In this document: piece by piece, positions 13,766 to 20,037 of the stretch
How positions within the stretch are numbered: position 1 is the stretch's first letter
Layout: every line of letters begins with the position of its first letter
IMG/VR virus record: IMGVR_UViG_3300048547_000037
Coordinates: 1 to 22,532 of that record
DNA: 22,532 nucleotides
Strand: one strand, 5' to 3'
DNA from: a virus
The notes under the pieces: generated by a model
Databases searched by the model: none
What the model saw: only the letters and a program-made list of their open reading frames with translations
What the model was told of the DNA's origin: nothing
Program-made: the position numbers and the translations under genes

Positions 13766-14310
13766 TGCGACAAATTGAAATCGTATCGACAACGGGTTCG
13801 GAATTGATTACAACTTCAGACGTCAAAGATTACGTTCGTATTGACACGACCGCTGACGACACGTTGATTGACCGCATGATTGTCCAAGCGCGAATTTGGT
13901 GTGAAAACTACATTTCGCGTGACATAGTTGCAAAAGAACGAAAGTATTATTTGGACATTGTTGAAGGGTTTATTCAAATTCCTTTTGCGCCGGTTGCATC
14001 AATTGCAAGCGTGACCGTTCAGGGTTCGACCGCTGAATATCAGGAAAAAGGATTGAACAAAGAACAAATCATTTTGACAAGTGGTGTGAATCAAGTTTTG
14101 TCCGGTTCCAATACGCCGTACGCAAAAGAAGTTCTTATCACTTACACAACGGCGGGATTGTCGGACGATTTAATCAAACAAGCATTACTTCAAATGGTTT
14201 CAACTTATTATGACAATCGTGCTGACTTTGTCGAAGGCGGGCGCATATTGAATGAAATACCAACAAACGTGAAGTCAATTTTGTCTTCATATAAACAAAT
14301 GTTTGTATAA
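13765..14310 (+). CDS. Head-tail connector, HK97 gp6-like
   Basis: 181 residues. The N-terminal half (VKDYVRIDTTADDTLIDRMI, then ARIWCENYISRDIV) is the family signature of gp6-like adaptors: strand, a DDxLI helix, and an A-x2-W-C-E helix. The end carries a helix with ALLQMVSTYYDNRADF. It forms a ring under the portal. Its gene is the first of four overlapping connector genes. Confidence 0.85.
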   Translation: MRQIEIVSTTGSELITTSDVKDYVRIDTTADDTLIDRMIVQARIWCENYISRDIVAKERKYYLDIVEGFIQIPFAPVASIASVTVQGSTAEYQEKGLNKEQIILTSGVNQVLSGSNTPYAKEVLITYTTAGLSDDLIKQALLQMVSTYYDNRADFVEGGRILNEIPTNVKSILSSYKQMFV

Positions 14311-14633
14311 TGCAAAGCGGTGATTTCAATTCGCGAATTAAGATTTTGCGCCTTACAAAGACCGCGGACGGTTTCGGGGGGTTTACATCAACCGAATCAA
14401 CCATTGCGACGGTTTGGTGCAAACAAGTCGAGAAACGCGGGGAAATCGAACAAGAAGGCGGATTGCGGCAACGTAAACTCGAAATTGAATTGCAATTCAG
14501 GAAGAAGACCGCCGACCAAATTTTGGATTCGGACATTTTGCAATTTGACGGTGCAAGCGAAAAAATGAGAATCAACGACCGAATTGATTCGGTTGAAGAC
14601 TTTTTCACAACAATCAAAGTGACGGAAATATAA
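14310..14633 (+). CDS. Head closure / head-tail joining protein
   Basis: 107 residues. Begins MQSGDFNSRIKILRLTKTAD with GFGGFTSTESTIATVWCKQV, the pattern of the phage head-tail joining family (SPP1 gp16-like): an opening strand, D-x-F/G-G-F turn, then W. Ends with RINDRIDSVEDFFTTIKVTE, the last strand pair. It joins the connector ring to the tail. It shares one base with both neighbours (TAATG). Confidence 0.85.
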   Translation: MQSGDFNSRIKILRLTKTADGFGGFTSTESTIATVWCKQVEKRGEIEQEGGLRQRKLEIELQFRKKTADQILDSDILQFDGASEKMRINDRIDSVEDFFTTIKVTEI

Positions 14634-15088
14634 TGGCAAAATTTCAATACACCCGCGTATATGTTGACCCCATTGATTTGAAGGAACTTGAATCAAAAAT
14701 GAAACGTTTGTTCAAACTTTCAAAACAAGAATTGTCAAATGAGGTTGGTGTTTGGGGACTTTCAACGCAACGCCTTGCAAAGGAACGTGTCCCAAAAGAC
14801 AACAACGACTTGATGAAGTCAATCAAATCACAACGCAAAGGTGATGAAGCGGTTGTTGAAGCGGGTATGAATTACGCGCCTTATGTTGAATTTGGAACGG
14901 GGCGAAATGTTGATTTGTCCGAACTTGACGAACTTGGCATTCCACAATCGTATGCGGCGCAATTTAAAGGCAAAGGAATCAAAGAAGTCAATTTGCCGGC
15001 GCGTCCTTATTTGTATAATTCAGCGCGCCAAGCATTGCACGAAATGTTGTCAAACATGAATCGAAAAATTAAAAACATTGTCAAATGA
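14633..15088 (+). CDS. HK97 gp10-like neck/tail component
   Basis: 151 residues. The helix LESKMKRLFKLSKQEL is followed by ERVPKDNNDLMKSIKSQRKG, YAPYVEFGTGRNVD and LPARPYLYNSARQA, the characteristic order of the gp10 family (A-P-Y-x-x-x-x-E-F-G-T and A-R-P-F/Y). It works in the neck at the head-tail interface or tail top. It overlaps the next gene by ATGA. Confidence 0.88.
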   Translation: MAKFQYTRVYVDPIDLKELESKMKRLFKLSKQELSNEVGVWGLSTQRLAKERVPKDNNDLMKSIKSQRKGDEAVVEAGMNYAPYVEFGTGRNVDLSELDELGIPQSYAAQFKGKGIKEVNLPARPYLYNSARQALHEMLSNMNRKIKNIVK

Positions 15089-15522
15089 AAGACCCAATTC
15101 GTTTTGTCCGCAAAGGAATCCTTGACGCCCTTGACGGGAATGTTCAATTGGATTCGGTTGACGTGCCGGTTTATGGGCGCGTCCCTTCAAATGCGTCGTT
15201 TCCTTACATTCGCGTTTATTCACTTGAAACAAACGAAATTGACAACAATCGTGATTCATTCAACACCGAAGTCATTACACGAATCGAAGTCAATACGCGC
15301 TTTGATTCTGACACCGGGGGTGAACTTGATTGCAACATAATAACCGACAAAATTGCGCAAATCGTGCGCACACGTTCAGGCGGTTATGTTGACCTTGGTT
15401 CAAATGGTTTCAAAATATACACTTCGGAAATCGAATCAATATCGTATGTTGAAGACGACATGATTGACAAAACTTATTTTCGTTCAATTATGGAACTATC
15501 AAACCGCGTGTTTCAAATATGA
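15085..15522 (+). CDS. Tail terminator / completion protein
   Basis: 145 residues, opening MKDPIRFVRKGILDALDG, then VPVYGRVPSNASFPYIRVYS, a pattern shared by DUF3168-like tail completion proteins (P-V-Y-x-x-x-P-x-x-x-x-F-P-Y). The second part (ITRIEVNTRFDSDTGG and YFRSIMELSNRVFQI) supplies the beta strands. It caps the tail tube at its head end. ATGA overlaps at both borders. The family is assigned by pattern and position. Confidence 0.75.
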   Translation: MKDPIRFVRKGILDALDGNVQLDSVDVPVYGRVPSNASFPYIRVYSLETNEIDNNRDSFNTEVITRIEVNTRFDSDTGGELDCNIITDKIAQIVRTRSGGYVDLGSNGFKIYTSEIESISYVEDDMIDKTYFRSIMELSNRVFQI

Positions 15523-15956
15523 GAAGAATTGACCAAATCATTGTTCATTGTACGGCAACACCCGCCGGACGTGAAACAAGTGTTGACGAAATAAGAAGTT
15601 GGCATTTGCAAAGGGGATTTTCTGACATTGGCTATCATTTTGTCATTGGCCTTGACGGGTGCATTGAAGACGGGCGACCGATTGAAAAAATGGGTGCGCA
15701 TTGCAAAGGAAAAAACCGTCATTCAATTGGCGTTTGTTACGTTGGCGGAATGGACAAGGAAATGAAAAATTGGGTTGACACCCGAACGCCTGAACAATGT
15801 TTGGCACTTGAAGAACTACTTTGGCAACTTAAAGGATTGTTTCCGCATGCGGGAATCTATGGACACAACAATTTTTCGACAAAGGCGTGTCCAAGTTTTG
15901 ACGCCGTTGAAGAATACAAACACATCACAAACCAAAACGACGCGCACAATGTCTAA
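15519..15956 (+). CDS. N-acetylmuramoyl-L-alanine amidase endolysin (T7 lysozyme-like)
   Basis: 145 residues, the size of single-domain T7 lysozyme (Amidase_2). Zinc ligands are H10 (IIVHCTAT), H116 (YGHNNF) and C124 (TKACPSFDA), with Y39 (IGYHFVIG) and K122 in the positions of the T7 catalytic Tyr46 and Lys128. The enzyme cuts the amide between MurNAc and the peptide stem. No signal peptide is present, so release depends on the adjacent putative holin. The gene overlaps both neighbours (ATGA at the start, eight bases at the end). Confidence 0.93.
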   Translation: MRRIDQIIVHCTATPAGRETSVDEIRSWHLQRGFSDIGYHFVIGLDGCIEDGRPIEKMGAHCKGKNRHSIGVCYVGGMDKEMKNWVDTRTPEQCLALEELLWQLKGLFPHAGIYGHNNFSTKACPSFDAVEEYKHITNQNDAHNV

Positions 15957-16380
15957 AAAAAAGTCATTCAAGGAAACGAAAGTTGGAAAATTTTTGAATC
16001 AAATCGGTTCAACCATTGGTTCGGGACTTGACGACGTGTTGCCGGATTCGGGCGTTTTGGGGGTTGTCAAACGTTTAATTGAAAAAGACGAAACAATTCC
16101 ACAACCGGACAAAGAAACGGCATTGAAAATGTTGGAAATGGATTTGGTTGAAATGCAAGAAGTCACAAAGCGTTGGCAATCCGACATGTCGGCAACGGGA
16201 ACATGGCTGACAAAAAACGTGCGCCCTTTGACACTTGTATTTTTTTCGGTTGCGTATGTAACGGGTTGGTTTTTGGAATATCCTTTGCAATCAATCCAAG
16301 GGGTTTTGTCACTTATTGTTGGCGCATATTTTGGAAGTCGTGGCATTGAAAAAGTCATGGGAAACAACCGTCACAAATAA
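15949..16380 (+). CDS. Putative holin (GTA/3TM-type)
   Basis: 143 residues from the ATG at 15949, within the last bases of the endolysin gene; a longer in-frame reading back to 15775 would lie inside the amidase gene and is not credible. An amphipathic, charged N-terminal half (SGLDDVLPDSGVLGVVKRLI, then EMDLVEMQEVTKRW) precedes TWLTKNVRPLTLVFFSVAYV and, after a short turn, a second hydrophobic stretch (LQSIQGVLSLIVGAYFGSRG). The W-L-x-x-x-x-R-P motif before the first helix is typical of holin-like proteins of gene transfer agents and phages. Coupling to the amidase supports this. Confidence 0.75.
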   Translation: MSKKKSFKETKVGKFLNQIGSTIGSGLDDVLPDSGVLGVVKRLIEKDETIPQPDKETALKMLEMDLVEMQEVTKRWQSDMSATGTWLTKNVRPLTLVFFSVAYVTGWFLEYPLQSIQGVLSLIVGAYFGSRGIEKVMGNNRHK

Positions 16381-16395
16381 AAAAAGTTCAAATTC

Positions 16396-16411
16396 AAATT
16401 TCGTAAATTTG
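16396..16411 (+). promoter_or_regulatory. Putative promoter before first tail gene
   Basis: TAAATTTG at 16404-16411 within AAATTTCGTAAATTTG, identical over 16 bases to the element before the portal gene. No TTG stands at -33 distance. The ATG lies 16 bases further. Confidence 0.55.
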
Positions 16412-16427
16412 TAAAAAATACGGAATC

Positions 16428-16700
16428 ATGGCAAATGAACTGAAGTACACACATATTTTTCAACAAGTTTCTTTTGGTGATTTTGGTTTCCGCATATTAA
16501 GTGAAGCCGAAACAAGCGTTTCCGGTGAACACTTTTGCGCGATTTCGCCCCTTGAAGACGCAACGATTGATTTTACTTCAAACACTTCGGGCGGTGATTC
16601 AAGCGCAACGGATTTGGAACTGTTAACAGGAATGGCTATTTATGGAAATTTTTCGGACATCACCGTTGATTCCGGGAAAATAATTGCTTATTTGCGTTGA
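16428..16700 (+). CDS. Small virion-associated protein, 90 aa
   Basis: 90 residues of beta-rich sequence (FGFRILSEAETSVSGEHFCA at the front; DLELLTGMAIYGNFSDITVD and SGKIIAYLR at the end). The ending, G-x-x-I/Y-G-x-F-x-x-I-x-x-x-S-G-x-x-I-A-Y, is common to small structural proteins coded next to fibres in marine phages. Function in the particle is not established. It has its own promoter and precedes the fibre gene. Confidence 0.6.
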   Translation: MANELKYTHIFQQVSFGDFGFRILSEAETSVSGEHFCAISPLEDATIDFTSNTSGGDSSATDLELLTGMAIYGNFSDITVDSGKIIAYLR

Positions 16701-16701
16701 T

Positions 16702-16827
16702 ATGTTGGGAAATGGAAATGGTATTGCAAAAGCGTCGGTTCGGTTTTTAATTCAAGCCGGCTTGCGTTTTTGGAATCGAATGTCAAAAGAATGGAATAAA
16801 GCGGCGAACAAATGGAATTCGCATTAA
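16702..16827 (+). CDS. 41-aa protein with W-N heptad repeat
   Basis: An ORF starting one base after the previous stop. The sequence begins MLGNGNGIAKASVRFLIQAG and ends in three Trp-Asn pairs at residues 24, 31 and 38, spaced exactly seven apart. The tail-tube paralogue at 18303-18773 ends in the same spacing. The context between two structural genes suggests a virion peptide or adaptor; no family is known to me. Confidence 0.5.
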   Translation: MLGNGNGIAKASVRFLIQAGLRFWNRMSKEWNKAANKWNSH

Positions 16828-16839
16828 AAAAATAAAAAT

Positions 16840-18027
16840 ATGGCTTCACTTACGAACACAAAAATAAAAGATACTTATACCGGTTTGGTAAAAACAACCG
16901 GAAATACAACTTTGCCAACTTCCGGCAAAACTTTATTGACCGACGGTGGCGGAAATTCAAGCGCAATGAGTTTGGGACGCGCCAACAATGGGGTTGGTGT
17001 TACCGGTACATTAACCGCAAGTTCACTTGAAGTTGACGGCGATACACTTCATGTTGATTCAACAAACAATCGTGTTGGTATTGGTACAGATACACCCGAC
17101 GTGACATTGGAAATTGACGGGGTAACGCGTGCCGCGAGAGAAGGCATCGCATCACAATACATTGAATTTAAAAGTGATAGTTCGGGAAATCATATTACCG
17201 CCGAAGGTGACAACAAGCAATTTAAAATTTTTAATAATTCCGACACAGATTCAACAATTTTAATCAATGATTCATTAGGTGACGGGATTGAACTTCAACA
17301 AGGTGGAGTAACAAAAGCAAAACTTGATGACAACGCCGCTTTTACTGTTTTATCAGATTCCGAACCAACATTGCAAATTACAAGCACAAAAAACGGGACT
17401 TGGAGTGTTGGTGAATCATTTGGAAGGTTGAATTTTTATGGTTCGGACGCTTCAGGGGTTGGCGCGGGAACAAAAGGTTTTGTAAAAATGCTTGCGGACT
17501 CTATTTATGGCGCAAGTTTTGACATGACTTTTGGAACTTGCGACGGCGCAAGCGCGGCTACTGAAAGAATGAGAATTTTAGCGAACGGCGGATTGACATT
17601 CAATGGAGATACTTCTTCTTTGAACGCCCTTGATGATTATGAGGAAGGCGAATTTGACCCAACGTTTGTTGGAACCGGCGGAACAATTTCGGTCACTTAC
17701 GACGTGCAACAAGGTTTTTATACTAAAATCGGAAACGTTGTTCATTGTGTGATTGGTTTGGGAAGTGACGCGGTTTCAAACGCGTCCGGAAATTTAGAAA
17801 TTCATGGACTTCCATACACAGTTGCAAAAGAAGATAGTTCCGCAACAATTGGTTTGAATTATAGTTTTGGTCAAAATTTAGTTTCTTATAGATTCAGCGC
17901 ACAACAAAACACAACTAAAATTTTAATTTACAATAGCAATACGACATCACAGTATTCAGCGGCAAATTTACTCACCGGAACAAATTCAAATCGGTTGCGT
18001 TTACAATTGACATATTTAACAACATAA
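16840..18027 (+). CDS. Tail fibre / receptor-binding protein
   Basis: 395 residues rich in Ser, Thr, Asn and Gly. The N-terminus (MASLTNTKIKDTYTGLVKTT) is a likely virion anchor. TNNRVGIGTDTPDVTLEID (~77-94) is the repeated beta-turn motif seen in phage fibres that often carry a C-terminal S74 chaperone, which is lacking here. From ~265 a C-terminal domain begins with DYEEGEFDPTFVGTGG, then QQGFYTKIGNVVHCVIGL and ANLLTGTNSNRLRLQLTYLT, a phage-specific beta domain likely to bind the host surface. Adsorption is inferred. Confidence 0.75.
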   Translation: MASLTNTKIKDTYTGLVKTTGNTTLPTSGKTLLTDGGGNSSAMSLGRANNGVGVTGTLTASSLEVDGDTLHVDSTNNRVGIGTDTPDVTLEIDGVTRAAREGIASQYIEFKSDSSGNHITAEGDNKQFKIFNNSDTDSTILINDSLGDGIELQQGGVTKAKLDDNAAFTVLSDSEPTLQITSTKNGTWSVGESFGRLNFYGSDASGVGAGTKGFVKMLADSIYGASFDMTFGTCDGASAATERMRILANGGLTFNGDTSSLNALDDYEEGEFDPTFVGTGGTISVTYDVQQGFYTKIGNVVHCVIGLGSDAVSNASGNLEIHGLPYTVAKEDSSATIGLNYSFGQNLVSYRFSAQQNTTKILIYNSNTTSQYSAANLLTGTNSNRLRLQLTYLTT

Positions 18028-18038
18028 AATAAAAAAAA

Positions 18039-18293
18039 ATGAGTTTAGAAAAACAAACAACAATTGATAAAATTGAAATTGTAACAGAATTCAAATTCAT
18101 TCAAGTTCGTGAATTGACAAAGATTTTAGAAAACGACGAAGTGATTTCGGAAAAATACAAACGTTTTGTTTTCAATCCGAATGACGACTTGAATTCAATG
18201 CCTGAAGAAGTACGCGAAATCGCTGAAAATTTATGGAATGACGAAATCAAAAATTCTTACAATCAGTATTTGTCAGATTCTGAATTGTCTTAA
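18039..18293 (+). CDS. Small hypothetical protein following the fibre, 84 aa
   Basis: 84 acidic residues beginning MSLEKQTTIDKIEIVTEFKF, then IQVRELTKILENDEVISEKY, and a C-terminal helix ending in SDSELS. This pattern (I-E-V-V...I-Q-V-R-x-x-T-x-I) recurs in short proteins coded after fibre genes of marine phages. Possibly a fibre assembly chaperone or minor tail protein; function not known. Confidence 0.65.
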   Translation: MSLEKQTTIDKIEIVTEFKFIQVRELTKILENDEVISEKYKRFVFNPNDDLNSMPEEVREIAENLWNDEIKNSYNQYLSDSELS

Positions 18294-18302
18294 TTTTTTA
18301 AA

Positions 18303-18773
18303 ATGGGTGTAATAAACGGAACAACTTTTTTGTTGTACAAAGACGACGTTGCAATCGGTCACACGTCCGAAACGGCGGTATCTTTGAACGTTGATTTGCC
18401 AACAAGCACAACAAAGGAATCGGAAGGGTTTCAAGAAGTCCTTGCGGGCGTTCGTTCCGGTAGTGTTTCGGCGTCGGGTTTGGTGAACTATGACGACGCG
18501 GTAAACTTTGAAGAACTTGCGGACATGGTATTGACGCGCCAACGTGCTGAATTCTTTTTCACACAATCGACCGGGGCGGGCGGTTTGGTTTTCCAAGGCG
18601 AAGGGTTTTTGACAAGCGTTGAACAAGTTGCGGACAGTGAAGTTGCAACAACCTTTGACATTGAAATTTCAATCACCGGATTGTTTTCAATCATTGACGA
18701 AACCGACGGTGAAGTTTGGAACGCCGCGCAAGACATTTGGAATCAAATTGACGTCAATTGGAATGAAATTTGA
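18303..18773 (+). CDS. Major tail (tube) protein paralogue 1 with W-N extension
   Basis: 156 residues. The core (GHTSETAVSLNVDLPTSTTK, ESEGFQEVLAGVRSGSVSAS) is that of siphovirus tail-tube proteins of the TP901-1 MTP type and pairs closely with the gene at 18821. The last ~20 residues contain W139-N, W146-N and W153-N, seven apart, absent in the second copy. The first copy may cap, decorate or start the tube, or be a minor subunit; not resolved. No separate promoter is seen close upstream. Confidence 0.75.
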   Translation: MGVINGTTFLLYKDDVAIGHTSETAVSLNVDLPTSTTKESEGFQEVLAGVRSGSVSASGLVNYDDAVNFEELADMVLTRQRAEFFFTQSTGAGGLVFQGEGFLTSVEQVADSEVATTFDIEISITGLFSIIDETDGEVWNAAQDIWNQIDVNWNEI

Positions 18774-18796
18774 CAAATTAAAAAAACGTATATTTG
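18769..18796 (+). promoter_or_regulatory. Putative promoter before second tail-tube gene
   Basis: TTTG at 18769-18772, sixteen bases, TATATTTG at 18789-18796. This agrees with the -33/-7 pattern apart from one base of spacing. The ATG is 24 bases further. It would let the second tail-tube copy be made in higher amount. Confidence 0.6.
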
Positions 18797-18820
18797 TATA
18801 AAATTAAATATCATTAAACC

Positions 18821-19258
18821 ATGGCAACATCAGGAGTTTTTTCAGGAACTGACCTAATTGTGAAACTTGACACAAACGGCGGTACACTTGCAAAAGTTGG
18901 TCACACAACTTCATGTTCAATTTCACTTTCAAACGATTTGCCGGAAGCAACAACAAAAGATTCAGGCGGTTTTCAAGAAGTGATTGCCGGTGTTATTTCC
19001 GGGGAAATTTCATTTGACGGTTTAGTTGTTTATGATGAAAGCGGTTCACCAACACCAAAGAACGCGATTGACCTTGCGGATTTCTTATTGGCGCGCACAA
19101 AACTTGACGTTTCATTTGGAACTGAAGAAACGGGCGACGCGGTTTATTCCGCCGACGCGTTTTTATCAAGTGTTGAAATTAGCGCGGAAATGGAAAGTCC
19201 CGTTTCATATTCGGGTTCACTTACTTTGACCGGTGCAATCACCAAGTCAACGAATTAA
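18821..19258 (+). CDS. Major tail (tube) protein paralogue 2
   Basis: 145 residues, related to the previous gene across the whole core: GHTTSCSISLSNDLPEATTK and GGFQEVIAGVISGEISFDGL align with its counterpart without gaps in this stretch. It lacks the W-N extension. Its own promoter and place directly before the tail-assembly chaperones make it the more likely principal tube subunit. It would form stacked hexamer rings around the tape measure. Confidence 0.8.
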   Translation: MATSGVFSGTDLIVKLDTNGGTLAKVGHTTSCSISLSNDLPEATTKDSGGFQEVIAGVISGEISFDGLVVYDESGSPTPKNAIDLADFLLARTKLDVSFGTEETGDAVYSADAFLSSVEISAEMESPVSYSGSLTLTGAITKSTN

Positions 19259-19284
19259 TAAAATAACGTAAAAAGGGGTACATA

Positions 19285-19662
19285 ATGGCAAACAGAAAAA
19301 GGGGATTTTTCACCGTCAAACTTGGTGGGAAAAATCGAACGTTACATTTTAGCATGAATTTTTGGGCAAATTTCACCGACGAAATGGATTTGCCTATTGA
19401 ACAAATCGGAAATGTTTTCCAAGGGGGCGTATCAATTTCAGCGATTCGCGCCCTTGTTTATTCCGCTTTGTTGGCAAATGAACAGGAACAAGGAAACGAA
19501 ATTGATTTCACAATTTTTACCGTTGGCGCATGGCTTGAAGACCTTGACGCAACCGAACTTGAAAAAATTGTTGAAGCGATGACCGAATCAAAAATCCTTG
19601 GAAATGATTTGAACGCCGGCATAAAACGCAACGTCACAAAATCGACTAAGGCGGGAAAGTAA
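19285..19662 (+). CDS. Tail assembly chaperone, short form (gpG-like)
   Basis: 125 residues, opening MANRKRGFFTVKLGGKNRTL and mainly helical, with acidic segments (GNEIDFTIFTVGAWLEDLDA). Tail chaperones of this type coat the tape measure and are not part of the finished virion. The gene lies between tail tube and tape measure, the canonical place. It stops at TAA (19660-19662) directly after the slippery sequence GGGAAAG; most ribosomes end here and some pass into the second frame. An AGGGG six bases before the ATG is one of few SD-like sites seen in the window. Confidence 0.85.
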   Translation: MANRKRGFFTVKLGGKNRTLHFSMNFWANFTDEMDLPIEQIGNVFQGGVSISAIRALVYSALLANEQEQGNEIDFTIFTVGAWLEDLDATELEKIVEAMTESKILGNDLNAGIKRNVTKSTKAGK

Positions 19663-19715
19663 GAACCCGGCTGACTTGGAACCATTTACTTGACTACTAT
19701 ATTGGTCAAGTCGGG
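19653..19715 (+). promoter_or_regulatory. Programmed -1 frameshift site GGGAAAG with downstream stem
   Basis: GGGAAAG at 19653-19659 is in the right phase (G GGA AAG) for a -1 slip and is the heptamer used by lambda G/GT. The zero-frame stop TAA follows at once. Six bases later CCC (19666-19668) plus GACTTG (19673-19678) can pair with CAAGTC plus GGG (19707-19715), leaving a four-base bulge. An alternative seven-pair hairpin, ACTTGAC (19688-19694) with GTCAAGT (19705-19711), competes with it. Confidence 0.8.
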
Positions 19716-19997
19716 ATTTCGCCAAATGAGTTTTGGCAATATACATGGTCGGAAAATCAATTGCTTGGTGAAGCGCACAACATCAAACAAAATTTGGAAT
19801 GGGAACGAACACGTTACATTTCAACAATGTTGTTCAATACCAATTGCAACAAACGGGCGCAAATGATTACACCGGACAAACTTTTTCCGTTGCCACAAGA
19901 CGTCTATTTGGAACGTGGCAAACCTAAGTCAGACCCGAAACAAGCAATGGAATTTTTGAAACGGGTTGAAAAACTGAAAAAAGAAAAAGGGCAATAA
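19659..19997 (+). CDS. T-part of the tail assembly chaperone frameshift product (gpGT-like)
   Basis: This frame has no credible start of its own; it opens after a stop at 19647 and is entered by the -1 slip. The fusion joins 19285-19659 to 19659-19997, 237 residues. The added 112 residues begin VRTRLTWNHLLDYYIGQVGI and contain PNEFWQYTWSENQLLGEAHN, a conserved feature of phage tail chaperone T-parts. They end in a charged helix (VEKLKKEKGQ). In lambda the T-domain binds tail-tube subunits while G binds the tape measure. A separate protein from the TTG at 19761 is an alternative but would omit the conserved start. Confidence 0.8.
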   Translation, partial: VRTRLTWNHLLDYYIGQVGISPNEFWQYTWSENQLLGEAHNIKQNLEWERTRYISTMLFNTNCNKRAQMITPDKLFPLPQDVYLERGKPKSDPKQAMEFLKRVEKLKKEKGQ

Positions 19998-20009
19998 TGT
20001 CCTTTTTTT
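19984..20009 (+). terminator. Hairpin terminator at the end of the chaperone gene
   Basis: AAAAAGGGCA (19984-19993), loop ATAA, TGTCCTTTTT (19998-20007) give a ten-pair stem with one wobble, followed by T. The stop codon lies in the loop (19995-19997). A TAnnTTTG promoter follows nine bases further on. Confidence 0.65.
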
Positions 20010-20015
20010 ATTTTG

Positions 20016-20023
20016 TATTTTTG
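20016..20023 (+). promoter_or_regulatory. Putative promoter before tape measure gene
   Basis: TATTTTTG fits the TAnnTTTG -7 box, between a terminator and the tape measure ATG, 14 bases downstream. No TTG is present at -33 distance. Confidence 0.5.
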
Positions 20024-20037
20024 TTGAAAACTTATCC

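Noticed and set aside
14174-14647. Minus-strand ORF of 157 codons
   Set aside because: Lies opposite the connector and head-closure genes and shows no family pattern.
15775-15948. Longer N-terminus for the putative holin
   Set aside because: This part is inside the amidase gene in another frame and gives a non-family sequence; ATG at 15949 is preferred.
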